The notes below the pieces were generated by a model, which was not told the DNA's origin, ran no database searches, and saw only the letters and a list, made by a program, of their open reading frames with translations. A DNA stretch of 64,000 nucleotides, taken from assembly GCA_965249785.1 (NCBI GenBank), contig CBDFMU010000026.1, positions 310,001 to 374,000 on the forward strand, read 5' to 3'. A program made the position numbers and the translations under genes. Positions 51,068 to 59,731 of the stretch are shown here, piece by piece (positions within the stretch are counted from its first letter, which is position 1; each line of letters begins with the position of its first letter). This DNA is from M3007 sp965249785. Lineage in GTDB: Bacteria > Bacteroidota > Bacteroidia > Chitinophagales > Saprospiraceae.

Positions 51068-51991
51068 ATGAAAAATCTCCTTCTGTTCCTCCTGCTCTCC
51101 GGCATTTTTGCTATTCCGTCGCACGGTCAAAACTGGTTTCAGAACAATCCTCATTGGGATAATTATTTTTCATTTGGCTTACAAGGCCCTGGCTACGAAC
51201 ACATTACCATGCAAGGGGATACAGTGCTGCAAGGCCAGTCGGCAGTCTTGCTGAAACGGTCTCACGATATGGTGTATGCCAATGATTTTGTCGATGTCCG
51301 GCAAATGCGCCAACAGGGCGATACCGTGTGGACCTGGAACCCTGGCGATCATGAATTTTATGTACACTATAATTTTTCGCTGGCCGTGGGCGATTCCGTG
51401 GCCGCTCCCTGGTATTGGGGCGGCGGCGAGTTTAAATACTACCTCGACAGCGTGGGGACGCTGTCCTTGGACGGCCAGATACTACGCTTCCAACGGGTTC
51501 ATTTTTACAGCGACTTTGATTACTATCAATCCTATGGCCTTATTATTGAAACTATCGGCTTTGTAGAGGGCGAATGGGTCAATAGCAACACCAATTACCA
51601 CTCCCAATACGACGTACACTTATTCCCCGATGAACCAAGCGGAGGTGTCTTGGATGGACCAGTATGGTGGTTCTGCCACTACGAAAATGACCAATTGCAA
51701 TACAATAATGGCAATTCCTGTCCTGAACTGACCAGTCAGCAAGAGCCGACAAGTACCTCGTCTACTTTTCGCATTCAGCCCAATCCTTTCCACGACGCTT
51801 TTTCATTAACCAGCAAGGAAAATCAAGGGGCCGCCTACCTGCGTATTTTCGACGCTGCTGGCCGCCTGGTTATGCAAACTTCTCCGCCGTTTACTTCTGT
51901 TTCTACTACTGCGTTGCAACCGGGGCTTTATTTTCTGGAAATTACTTTGCGTAATGGAAGTAAACAGTTCTGTAAAGCGGTGAAGGAATGA
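51068..51991 (+). CDS. Exported T9SS protein, tandem paralogue 1
   Basis: 307 aa. Signal peptide MKNLLLFLLLSGIFAIPSHG, then Q. The body (~20-225) has no known domain: NWFQNNPHWDNYFSFG, GDTVLQGQSAVLL, NFSLAVGDSVAAPWYWGGGE. The last ~75 residues (FRIQPNPFHDAFSLTSK ... RIFDAAGRLVMQT ... LQPGLYFLEITL) are a PNP-type T9SS sorting domain. A close paralogue follows 98 bases later, so this is a tandem duplication. Expected on the cell surface or secreted. Confidence 0.85.
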   Translation: MKNLLLFLLLSGIFAIPSHGQNWFQNNPHWDNYFSFGLQGPGYEHITMQGDTVLQGQSAVLLKRSHDMVYANDFVDVRQMRQQGDTVWTWNPGDHEFYVHYNFSLAVGDSVAAPWYWGGGEFKYYLDSVGTLSLDGQILRFQRVHFYSDFDYYQSYGLIIETIGFVEGEWVNSNTNYHSQYDVHLFPDEPSGGVLDGPVWWFCHYENDQLQYNNGNSCPELTSQQEPTSTSSTFRIQPNPFHDAFSLTSKENQGAAYLRIFDAAGRLVMQTSPPFTSVSTTALQPGLYFLEITLRNGSKQFCKAVKE

Positions 51992-52089
51992 GTTTGCGAT
52001 TGCCCTACTAAAAGTTTTTCCAAGAAGAAACTAACCTTGGCGCGGCATTTTTACGTCAAGAGGACATGAGAAAAATAAAAATTTGTCCT

Positions 52090-53004
52090 ATGAAAAAAGC
52101 AATCTTCCTGTTTACCCTGTTCGCTGGTTTTCATTCATTAAACGCCCAAAGTTGGTTTAAAGACAATCCCCACTGGGCCAACTTTTTTTCCTTTGGCTTC
52201 GCTGGCGCAGGGTATGAATATGTGTCGGTACAAGGCGATACCGTGCTGCAAGGCTTGCCCGCCACGAAACTGGAACGTTTCCGCGACCTGCCTTCTAATG
52301 GCAGTACTGATATTCGTATTGCCCGTCAGCACGGTGATACAATTTGGCTATGGAATGCCAACACCAATCAGTTTCATATAGCCTACAATTTTTCGCTGGC
52401 AGTGGGCGATTCCGTCGCGGTGCCTTTATACTGGGGTGGCGGCGATTTCAAATATTCTATTGATAGTGTTGGGACGCTGATGATAGACGGTCAGCCCCTG
52501 CGTTTTCAGCGCATTAGTTTTTCTCTACCTAATTTGCTCAATGCACAATATCACTCTTTATTTATAGAAAATATTGGTTTTATCAATGGCAGCTATCCTA
52601 ATCCCCCTACTCAAAACTTTTATGGCGGGCATTTTTTTATGGATGAACGCAACGAAGGTTTCGTGGATGGTCACGAGTGGGCGTTCTGTCAATATCATAA
52701 TGATCACCTGGATTTTGCCGATCCTATTGACTTGTGTGCCGAACTAACCAGCCAACGGGAGCCAATCAGCACTACTTCTTTTAGCATCCAGCCCAATCCT
52801 TTCCACGATGCCTTTTCCCTAATGGCAAAAGAAAATCAGGCGGTTTTATACCTGCGTATTTTCGACGCGGCTGGACGTTTAGTGGGACAAGTTTCGCCGC
52901 CTTTTGTCTCCGTTTCTACTAGTGCACTGATTCCGGGGCTTTATTTTCTGGAAATCACTTTGAAAAATGGGAATAAACAATTTTGCAAGGCGATGAAGGA
53001 GTAA
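52090..53004 (+). CDS. Exported T9SS protein, tandem paralogue 2
   Basis: About 304 aa starting at MKKAIFLFTLFAGFHSLNAQ (signal peptide); the ORF start at 52066 adds eight residues that weaken the signal. It matches paralogue 1 through the body (SWFKDNPHWANFFSFG, GDTVLQGLPATKL, NFSLAVGDSVAVPLYWGGGD) and the T9SS sorting domain (FSIQPNPFHDAFSLMAK). The middle (about residues 155-215) is the most divergent part and may carry the specific function. It is followed by a palindromic repeat and a strong hairpin. Confidence 0.85.
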   Translation: MKKAIFLFTLFAGFHSLNAQSWFKDNPHWANFFSFGFAGAGYEYVSVQGDTVLQGLPATKLERFRDLPSNGSTDIRIARQHGDTIWLWNANTNQFHIAYNFSLAVGDSVAVPLYWGGGDFKYSIDSVGTLMIDGQPLRFQRISFSLPNLLNAQYHSLFIENIGFINGSYPNPPTQNFYGGHFFMDERNEGFVDGHEWAFCQYHNDHLDFADPIDLCAELTSQREPISTTSFSIQPNPFHDAFSLMAKENQAVLYLRIFDAAGRLVGQVSPPFVSVSTSALIPGLYFLEITLKNGNKQFCKAMKE

Positions 53005-53048
53005 TGGGTTATTAAAGGTTGATAATTACACTGTAAATTATGTTCATT

Positions 53049-53163
53049 GAGTATTTGAAGATTCGAGTATTTGATCAATTACGTGATTATCAAGTGCTTT
53101 GGTCGAATACTCGAATCTTCAAATACTCGCATCCGCAAGGAATTTAATTTATAATGTATTTAG
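53049..53163. repeat. Palindromic dispersed element, copy 1
   Basis: Arms of 23 bases, perfectly complementary: 53049-53071 starts GAGTATTTGAAGATTC and 53106-53128 ends TCTTCAAATACTC. A tail ACTCGCATCCGCAAGG, then AATTTAATTTATAATGTATT follows. A second copy lies at 59626-59731 in the opposite orientation. There is no coding capacity. Confidence 0.8.
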
Positions 53164-53246
53164 TTAGGTAATTGTGAATCCGTTGCATTCGATCTTCTAT
53201 TAAAAACCTATGCTGCCTCGTCTAGTCATTATCATAGCCTTATAAA

Positions 53247-53290
53247 AAATATTGAGTCATCCCGAAACCATTCGGGATGACTCAATATTT
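53247..53290. terminator. Perfect 20-bp hairpin between convergent genes
   Basis: AAATATTGAGTCATCCCGAA (53247-53266), loop ACCA, TTCGGGATGACTCAATATTT (53271-53290). It is symmetrical, so it can serve both the rightward T9SS gene and the leftward barrel gene. No long U tract follows; a REP element is the alternative. Together with copy 1 of the palindromic element it fills the gene-free stretch 53005-53309. Confidence 0.65.
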
Positions 53291-53309
53291 ATGATTGCCC
53301 TATTAGACA

Positions 53310-53872
53310 TTAACTTCTGTCTTTATTACCAAAGCGGTAACCGACACCGAGTTTGCCAAGAAAAATTCCGTTGCCCCAATCAATGTTTTGTTCGGTACCT
53401 GTACTGTCCTTTATAATTATTATTGGTAACCAATGCGCGGCCAAAGCCCAAACCGATATCGAAGACGAAGCCCTTATTAGATACAACTTTGTAACCAATA
53501 CCAAAGCCAATGCCGAATCGAGTGCTGGTAAAATCAGCAAAACTGGAACCATCATCATAGTTCCAATGGCGATTGATAAAACGCGCAAAAGCATCTACAT
53601 AAAACCGGTCTGTACCATGCTTAGGGTTGAAATAAAATTTGCCGACTAGATTGATAGGGATATTTGCCCCTTTAACGCCTCCGATTTTGTTATTGCCAAT
53701 GCCCACTTGTGCTTCCAGGCTAAAAGTTCTAGCTAGCGCGAAATCAGCTCCAATGTTGAAATCCCCAAACAGGGCACCAATGGGATTCAAAGTGAGGTCA
53801 ATTTGTGCTTCTGCCTTCTGAAAACCAAAAAAAGCAAAGCAGCATTAGAATGGGTAAAAGAACTTTTTTCAT
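53310..53872 (-). pseudogene. Outer-membrane beta-barrel protein with two frameshifts
   Basis: Reading leftwards from the ATG at 53870-53872: MKKVLLPILMLL, then (one extra T near 53845) AFFGFQKAEAQIDLTLNPIG, a good signal peptide and the start of the mature barrel. The frame runs through GDFNIGADFALARTFSLEAQ and FGIGFGIGYKVVSNKGFVFD to VTNNNYK, then one extra A (near 53410) shifts it into DSTGTEQNIDWGNGIFLGKL and GVGYRFGNKDRS. Removing both bases gives 561 bases, a 186-aa protein with alternating hydrophobic strands (DUF3575/OmpW-like size). Its role would be an outer-membrane channel or surface protein. Confidence 0.75.
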
Positions 53873-54080
53873 AAATAAAGTTGGTTTGAAAAATGAAAAT
53901 GAAATATGTGGAAAATGAAAATTAAACTGGAGGAAGCCTGCTATTTATGGGGCAAAAATAATCGTTTAGCGATATAATCCATGCTCAAAGTAAAATATTC
54001 AGTTGAAAATATGGATTTGGCCAAGAAATCTTGTGCAAATAGCATTCTACTCTCATTTTTTCTTCACTTTTCTCCTGTTC

Positions 54081-55112
54081 TTATTTCATTTCCGCTGGTG
54101 TCACCACCACACTTTTCAAGCCGCCATCGCGCAATACCCATAAATTGATGGCGCGACCGATCGTATTGACATCCAGTGATTTATGCAATGCATCAATGGA
54201 ATCAATTGGTCGGCCTTCAAATTGCACAATAATATCGCCCGCCCGCAGATCGGAGTTGTTGGCCGGGCCATCCGGTTCCACACTTTGAATCTGGATACCA
54301 CCTTTGGTAGGCAATTCCAGCGCCTGAATCCATTTGGGTGGCAGCGGTACCGTCTGTGCACCAATGCCAATGTAACCACGACGAACCCGACCTTCAAGGA
54401 TGAGTTTGCCCACTACATACTTGGCTAGATTGGAAGCCACCGCAAAGCATAGTCCCTGCGCGGGCAAAATCACCGCCGTGTTTACGCCGATTACGTGGCC
54501 ATGCGAATCTACCAAAGGGCCGCCACTATTGCCGGGATTCAGGGCCGCATCAGTCTGGATCACATCATCAATCAGGCGACCATTCTGGCTACGCAAAGTG
54601 CGGCCTAAAGCACTGACCACGCCCGCCGTGACGGAATACTGGAATCCATAAGGATTGCCGATGGCAATAGCAATCTGGCCAACCTGGAGCCGATCGCTTT
54701 CGCCAAAAGCCAAAGTGGAAAAGTTGTCGCCATCTATTTTAATAACCGCAATATCCGTCGCCGCGTCGTCGCCAATAATATGGGCTTGAAACGAACGGCC
54801 ATCGGGCAAAGAGGCTTCGATGTGGGTCGCGCCGTTCACGACATGGCTATTAGTAACTACAAATCCATCGCTGCTGATCACGAAACCGCTACCCGTGCCG
54901 GAGGGATCGGGCTGCTGCCGGTTTTGTGGAGGTGCTTTGGGATTTGGTTTTTGAACTTTAAGGTGGACCACCGCATCACTTACCCGGCGGGCAACACGGG
55001 TGACTGTCTGTGAATACGCATCCAGCAATTGATCGTCCGCTGGGTCAGGGAGGCGTGCGCCGCGCCGGCTGGGATCGGCAGATTGTCCTTCGGTAGCAAG
55101 AAATTGAAACAT
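54081..55112 (-). CDS. HtrA/Deg-type serine protease without signal peptide
   Basis: 343 aa. Trypsin-like triad: His in VVTNSHVVNGA, Asp in ATDIAVIKIDG and Ser in NPGNSGGPLVDSHG. One C-terminal PDZ domain (GGIQIQSVEPDGPANNSDLR, then AGDIIVQFEGRPI). The S1C family degrades misfolded proteins, usually in the periplasm, but this N-terminus (MFQFLATEGQSADPSRRGAR) has no hydrophobic segment, so the protein may be cytoplasmic. An upstream start with a signal peptide is not seen in this frame. Confidence 0.85.
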   Translation of the reverse strand: MFQFLATEGQSADPSRRGARLPDPADDQLLDAYSQTVTRVARRVSDAVVHLKVQKPNPKAPPQNRQQPDPSGTGSGFVISSDGFVVTNSHVVNGATHIEASLPDGRSFQAHIIGDDAATDIAVIKIDGDNFSTLAFGESDRLQVGQIAIAIGNPYGFQYSVTAGVVSALGRTLRSQNGRLIDDVIQTDAALNPGNSGGPLVDSHGHVIGVNTAVILPAQGLCFAVASNLAKYVVGKLILEGRVRRGYIGIGAQTVPLPPKWIQALELPTKGGIQIQSVEPDGPANNSDLRAGDIIVQFEGRPIDSIDALHKSLDVNTIGRAINLWVLRDGGLKSVVVTPAEMK

Positions 55113-55323
55113 AAATCATAAAAATTGTACAGGTGAGCAATACTGGGCCAGGTGTTTCGCCGATTCATTGTTCGAGAATTGTGCCAGCTATTTCAGCGGA
55201 TGACAAAATGGCGGCAGGCGCAAAACAGGCGCGTTAGGAGAGCGGATTGGTTAGAATAATTGAAAATTCATCTGACGGATTGGCGGGTGAACCAGTAAGT
55301 GGTGCCATTTGCCCATAAAAAAA

Positions 55324-55355
55324 TTCCCGCTTCTGGAGTTATCCAGAAGCGGGAA
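55324..55355 (-). terminator. Intrinsic terminator
   Basis: TTCCCGCTTCTGGA (55324-55337), loop GTTA, TCCAGAAGCGGGAA (55342-55355): a perfect 14-bp stem. On the reverse strand it is followed by seven Us, so it ends the leftward Met/His-rich protein gene. Confidence 0.85.
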
Positions 55356-55410
55356 GAAATTTAGAACTACCAAGCGTGACTCGCTTTATAACTTAGAGTG
55401 ATACCCAACT

Positions 55411-56328
55411 TTAGTTTCCACCCGATTTGGGCTTTGGAGTAGTGGTTGTGCTGGGCGTAGTTGTGGAGGGCATAGTGCCGTTGGTATTTGTAGTACTCTT
55501 CGGCTTGGTAGTAGTACCGCTAGTAGTGGTGCTGCTTCGCGGCATAGTCGTGGAGGGCGTAGTCATGCCGTTGGTGCTTCCTTGGGTAGGAGTGGTAGTG
55601 CTTTTCCTAGTGGTCGAAGAAGTAGATTTCTTCTTCTTTTTTTTCATGGCGGTCTTTGCTTTTGGCTTCGTAGTGGAAGTAGCCTTGGTTTTATCCATCG
55701 TCATGCTGCGGTCCATCGAATCCACCTGCATTCCCTGTTGTGTTCTCATGCTACTGCTTCCATTATTAGGCATCGTGCGGTGATGCATCGAAGTATCGCG
55801 TTGCGTCCCATGTGGTGGTGGAGTACCAGTTCTATCCTTCGGCATTTGGCGATGGGTAGAGTCACGTTGAGTACCCCGAGGAGAGTTAGTCGTGCCATTA
55901 TTTGGCATCATCCGATGGGTAGAATCCCGGCGCATACCTCCGTTTGGCATAGTACCACCATCACTGGGCATCATCCGGCGGCCTGCCGAATCACGATGCA
56001 TACCGGTGCCCGGATGCTGCATATGCATAGAATCGGCCCGCATGGTACGTCCTTGGGGTGGCATAGTACGATTGCTGTGCATCGTATCTACGGGATTGCC
56101 AGTGTCAGGTGGTCGCAGCGTTGGGTTGGTTCCGCTCGGTGGCTTGATGGTATCGCGATAGGTCGAGCCTGTACGGGTAGTAGTCCGTGGAAGGGTGGTA
56201 CCAGGGGTCGGCGTAGGTGACGTGGTACTATTGGTATTGTTACTTTGAGCAAAAACTGGCCCGAAGCCTCCCGCCAAGACGAGGAGTAATGCGCCATAAC
56301 GGGCCTTTGATTTCAAAAAGAATTTCAT
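55411..56328 (-). CDS. Exported disordered Met/His/Thr-rich protein
   Basis: 305 aa. A signal peptide (MKFFLKSKARYGALLLVLAG, ending GPVFAQ) is followed by a wholly low-complexity chain: Thr/Pro-rich (SPTPTPGTTLPRTTTRTG), a central part with repeated Met, His and Arg (MRADSMHMQHPGTGMHRDS, MRRDSTHRMMPNNGT, DTSMHHRTMPNNG), a lysine run (MKKKKKKSTSST) and a Ser/Thr-rich end. There is no known domain and no sorting signal. The Met/His clusters could bind copper or other metals, or the protein may be a surface or matrix component. Both are inference. Confidence 0.65.
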   Translation of the reverse strand: MKFFLKSKARYGALLLVLAGGFGPVFAQSNNTNSTTSPTPTPGTTLPRTTTRTGSTYRDTIKPPSGTNPTLRPPDTGNPVDTMHSNRTMPPQGRTMRADSMHMQHPGTGMHRDSAGRRMMPSDGGTMPNGGMRRDSTHRMMPNNGTTNSPRGTQRDSTHRQMPKDRTGTPPPHGTQRDTSMHHRTMPNNGSSSMRTQQGMQVDSMDRSMTMDKTKATSTTKPKAKTAMKKKKKKSTSSTTRKSTTTPTQGSTNGMTTPSTTMPRSSTTTSGTTTKPKSTTNTNGTMPSTTTPSTTTTPKPKSGGN

Positions 56329-56713
56329 AACAAATGGTAATTGATGAAGAAATAGGGAGAGTTTAAACTAATGTGGTTGCCCAGCCTCTTTTCGGGGTTT
56401 TGCTTGCCCAAATTTTGCACATTGCTAAGCCGAAAAAAGAAGAGGAACCGAAGTTTCAGAAACCTTAAAGAGCACCTTTTTAACCGATATATATATACCT
56501 CTACTTTACACTGTATAAAAGCGTATATAGATCCATAACTTGTTCAAAAAGAAAGATTTAGTAAAAAAATCTTTTTCCTGAAAAAGCGAAAGATGCACCC
56601 TGTCTGAAACCCCGCGAGCCTGCCGTTGCAAGCCGTCTGTTTTCAGTATCAGGATAACCTATTATAAAAAAATTTGTGCCATCGGATAGAGCGAAAGTCC
56701 GTAAAAAGCCATA
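56329..56713. other. AT-rich spacer
   Basis: No gene is seen. It holds the leader of the Met/His-rich gene and a TATATATATA stretch near 56490-56500. The right end adjoins the gldH terminator. Confidence 0.4.
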
Positions 56714-56744
56714 GGGCCTGCTTAGCATCATGCAAAGCAGGCCC
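56714..56744 (-). terminator. Intrinsic terminator after gldH
   Basis: GGGCCTGCTT (56714-56723) pairs perfectly with AAGCAGGCCC (56735-56744); an inner GCA/TGC pair shortens the loop. On the reverse strand TATGGCTTTTT follows. Confidence 0.65.
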
Positions 56745-56768
56745 CACGACCAGATTTTTTTAATACCA

Positions 56769-57246
56769 CTATTTACGAGGCCGTTTTTCTAGCCTCAATC
56801 CCACGGAATAGATACCGGGCAGCGGATTGTTCCGCGTATTTTGCGCTACCGTCAGTACATAATCTCCGGTTTCCCGAAAAAAAGGCATTTTCCTGCAAAA
56901 CTGTTTTTAGTATACATTTTTTGCCGGAACAATCGCCCACTGCCGCGCCCTGAGCATCAAAAACATCGAACGAACGCAGCTTGTTCAGGCGATGTCCATC
57001 GGGGAAAAGAGTGTGTAAATTCAAATATATGTTTTGAAAAGCAAACGTATCGCTGTGGGCTATATCCAGGTAAAAATTGTAGTGCGACACTGTATCCGTG
57101 ATCGTGAATTTGAAATTCAGCGTGTCCTGATAGTTCCATTGACCACCGTTGGGAATTTCCTGCGTTTCATTATACACATAATCAGGGCCACAAGCGACCA
57201 CACAGCAGGACGAAAAGGCTATCAGTAGCCAGGTAAATTTTTCCAT
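56769..57246 (-). pseudogene. gldH: Gliding motility lipoprotein GldH, frameshifted in an A7/T7 run
   Basis: The signal and lipobox (LLIAFSSCCVVACGPDYVYN), FQNIYLNLHTLFPDGHRL and GDCSGKKCILKTVLQENAFF match GldH, a lipoprotein needed for gliding and linked to T9SS function. After ENAFF the frame reads into SGNRRLCTDGS, ending at 56773, which is not GldH-like. Dropping one A from the A7 run at 56877-56883 gives RETGDYVLTVAQNTRNNPLP, then GIYSVGLRLEKRPRK and a stop at 56769-56771. This is the normal GldH C-terminus, with 477 bases and 158 aa. It may be a sequencing slip, a mutation or phase variation. Confidence 0.85.
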
Positions 57247-57381
57247 AAAAAAGCATCAGTTCAGAAGTGCAAAGCAATAACGTTGCTGCGCAGTTTTATA
57301 GTTGTCGGGAGTTGGGAAAACAAATTTGCCTGAATTGATCCATAGAAGCAGCTATCAGGCAATAATCGCTTAGGCACCCTC

Positions 57382-59409
57382 TTACTTCACCGTAAAAGTC
57401 TTCTTCTCCAACCCTACTCCGGTAATAGTCAACGATTTCCATCGCTTTGGCAATTTCGTTTTTAATTGCACAATGCCACCCGGCGTAATATCCAGCCCGC
57501 CAAAACCCATGATCGTAGCCTGCAAAAAACCACCCGCGCCCGTCGCAAAATATGGATTCGTGCCGCCAGCCGTCTCGGACAGGACGCCAAATGGTGGCAC
57601 TTCATTCGGCTTATAACTTTTCACCCACAGCTCGTAGGCGTGTTCCGCATCACTGGCGCGGGCCGCCGATACGGTCAAAATGGCGTTGCCCATCGCCGGG
57701 CCATCTTTGGACATCCGTGGTTCGTAATAGTCCAGGTCTTTTTTAATCTGCGCCGGGTCGGTGATGACTTTGAGCGGGTAAGAGAGCAAATTCACGTCGG
57801 CTTGCTTGATTTCTACGCCGTCGTAGGTGGCGTTTTCCTTGGTGGTGCCGTCGGGAAATTTCAGGATGGGAATGTTATTGGCCACTTCCATCCAGTCGGG
57901 ATTGGGCGTCAGGCCGAGTTCGCGGGCGGCATCGGTGGCGTAGGCCAGCGCGGTCTTGGCCATCCCATTGGTGAAGGCATTGTTGTCGATATTTTCCTGC
58001 CATTCATTGGCTCCGATCACATTAATAATGTCGTAGTGGCCCGGCCCGTTGCGATCCACCCGGCTGGCCCAGAAGTCCGCGATTTCCTTTAGCATCGGCC
58101 AGCCCCGTTCTTGTAGCCAAACCTTGTCTTTCGTCACTAAATAATATTGCCACGCCGCCCAAGCGATACAACCACTAATATGGTGCTGAAAAGGCCCAGT
58201 CAAGGCCCACACCGGCGTTTCTTCCTGACCCGTCGTCGTGCTTTCCCAGGGATACATCGCCCCTTGATAGCCGTGCGAAAACGCATTTTGTTTGGCTTCA
58301 TTCAGTAGTTGGAAGCGGAATTCGAGCAGCGATTTAGCGATTTCCGGGTGCAGCACCAGCAGCGGCGGATACATCCAAAGTTCGGTATCCCAAAAAACGT
58401 GGCCATTATAACCCAATCCACTCAAACCCATCGGTGAGAGGCTGAGCGCGGTACCTTCGCGAGCAAACGAATACAAGTGGTACATCGCCGAATGCACGTC
58501 GCGGGTAGCGTCCACATCGCCTTCAATGGTAATGTCGGACGACCAAAGTTGATCCCAGGCGGCGCGGTGACGTTTTAGCAGGCGATCGGTGCGTTCCAGC
58601 GCGGCGTAGATGGTGAGGCGTTCAGCCTCATTATGCGCATCGGCGACGTGCGCGGAGGAAATGATGCTGCCCACCACGGCAAAGCGGTACGTCTCGCCCG
58701 CTTTCAGTTTTTTAGAAAATTTCAGCAGGTGCATATTGTAATCCCAGTCCTCGTGGATGAGCGCGGGTTCCTGGCCGTGCGGTTCTTCAAAAACAAAGGC
58801 AGTACTGGCAGCCACAGTGTATTTGCCAGTCGGGCTTTTTCCTACGGAAGTCAATAGCGGAATCAGCACGTGCGGCCGATCAATTTGCGCATAATAGTTG
58901 CGTACATCCTGCAACATTTCCGGGGCTTCGATCACCGAGGCGGGCGTGATGGTCACGTCTTTTTTAGCCGTTATTTCCACGATGGTCAGCGCGCTGAATG
59001 GCAGGTGCCGCAGGGCCATCACGCTATGCGACACCGAAATTTTGTCGCCCACATCGAAGGTGGTAGTTAGTTCGGCCTGGCGCATATCCAGCGTTTGTTT
59101 GTAGTTACTGATGTCACTGCGTCCGATGCGGCGACCGTCCACATCGAGGTTCATATTGACGAAGTTAAAACCTTTGAGGATGTTGCTCACACGGCCACGC
59201 AGGTAGTTGTCGTAGGCCCCATTAAGTACCACGTCCTTCACTTTCATGGGTTCGGGCGACGACACGAGGCCGATCATGCCGTTGGCTACGGTGATGCCGT
59301 AATAGTGAGATGGGTCTATTTGGTCGGCGACGATGTGCCACGCGTCGTTTTGGGCCAAAACAAGGGCGGATTGATACAGGAGGAATCCGAGAAGGAGTAG
59401 TTTTTTCAT
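57382..59409 (-). CDS. Exported GH65-family glycoside hydrolase/phosphorylase
   Basis: 675 aa. Signal peptide MKKLLLLGFLLYQSALVLAQ. An N-terminal beta-sandwich (~25-280) precedes an (alpha/alpha)6 barrel with GLGYNGHVFWDTELWMYPPL, YQGAMYPWESTTTGQEETPV and IGANEWQENIDNNAFTNGMA, where the Glu of NEW matches the catalytic acid of GH65. GH65 acts on trehalose, maltose, kojibiose or nigerose. Phosphorolysis would waste a sugar phosphate outside the cytoplasm, so an exported member is more likely a hydrolase. No sorting signal is seen, so it should be periplasmic. Confidence 0.85.
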   Translation of the reverse strand: MKKLLLLGFLLYQSALVLAQNDAWHIVADQIDPSHYYGITVANGMIGLVSSPEPMKVKDVVLNGAYDNYLRGRVSNILKGFNFVNMNLDVDGRRIGRSDISNYKQTLDMRQAELTTTFDVGDKISVSHSVMALRHLPFSALTIVEITAKKDVTITPASVIEAPEMLQDVRNYYAQIDRPHVLIPLLTSVGKSPTGKYTVAASTAFVFEEPHGQEPALIHEDWDYNMHLLKFSKKLKAGETYRFAVVGSIISSAHVADAHNEAERLTIYAALERTDRLLKRHRAAWDQLWSSDITIEGDVDATRDVHSAMYHLYSFAREGTALSLSPMGLSGLGYNGHVFWDTELWMYPPLLVLHPEIAKSLLEFRFQLLNEAKQNAFSHGYQGAMYPWESTTTGQEETPVWALTGPFQHHISGCIAWAAWQYYLVTKDKVWLQERGWPMLKEIADFWASRVDRNGPGHYDIINVIGANEWQENIDNNAFTNGMAKTALAYATDAARELGLTPNPDWMEVANNIPILKFPDGTTKENATYDGVEIKQADVNLLSYPLKVITDPAQIKKDLDYYEPRMSKDGPAMGNAILTVSAARASDAEHAYELWVKSYKPNEVPPFGVLSETAGGTNPYFATGAGGFLQATIMGFGGLDITPGGIVQLKTKLPKRWKSLTITGVGLEKKTFTVK

Positions 59410-59625
59410 TGCTATGTACAGGTTAGGAAAACAGACAGTACGCGGTCAAAGGTGCGGCAATGATCGCGGTAATTATTGCCGAAGTACTATAAATTTTCGA
59501 GTATTTCGGCCACATCGCCCTACTGGCATAAATAATCCAACAGGGCTAATAGATAAGTTTTAGCACTGGTGGGCTGCCTTCCATTTTGTCCAACGGATAT
59601 TCAGCGGAACAGGGTTTATATAAAT
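59410..59625. other. Spacer before a dispersed repeat
   Basis: No gene is seen. It holds the promoter region of the GH65 gene. The whole gap 59410-60050 is gene-free apart from the repeat at 59626-59731. Confidence 0.45.
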
Positions 59626-59731
59626 CTAAATACATTGTAAATTAAATTCCTTGAGGATGCGAGTAATTGAGTATTCGACCAAAACACTTGACAATCAGGT
59701 AATTGATCAAATACTTGAATCTTCAAATACT
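59626..59731. repeat. Palindromic dispersed element, copy 2 (inverted)
   Basis: The reverse complement reads AGTATTTGAAGATTCAAGTA, TTTGATCAATTAC ... TTTGGTCGAATACTC ... ACTCGCATCCTCAAGGAATT and ends CAATGTATTTAG. It matches 53049-53163 with a handful of substitutions and a short deletion in one arm, so its palindrome is less perfect. Confidence 0.75.

Noticed and set aside
55427..55783. Valine-rich plus-strand ORF
   Set aside because: It is the antisense of Thr/Pro/Ser codons of the disordered exported protein.
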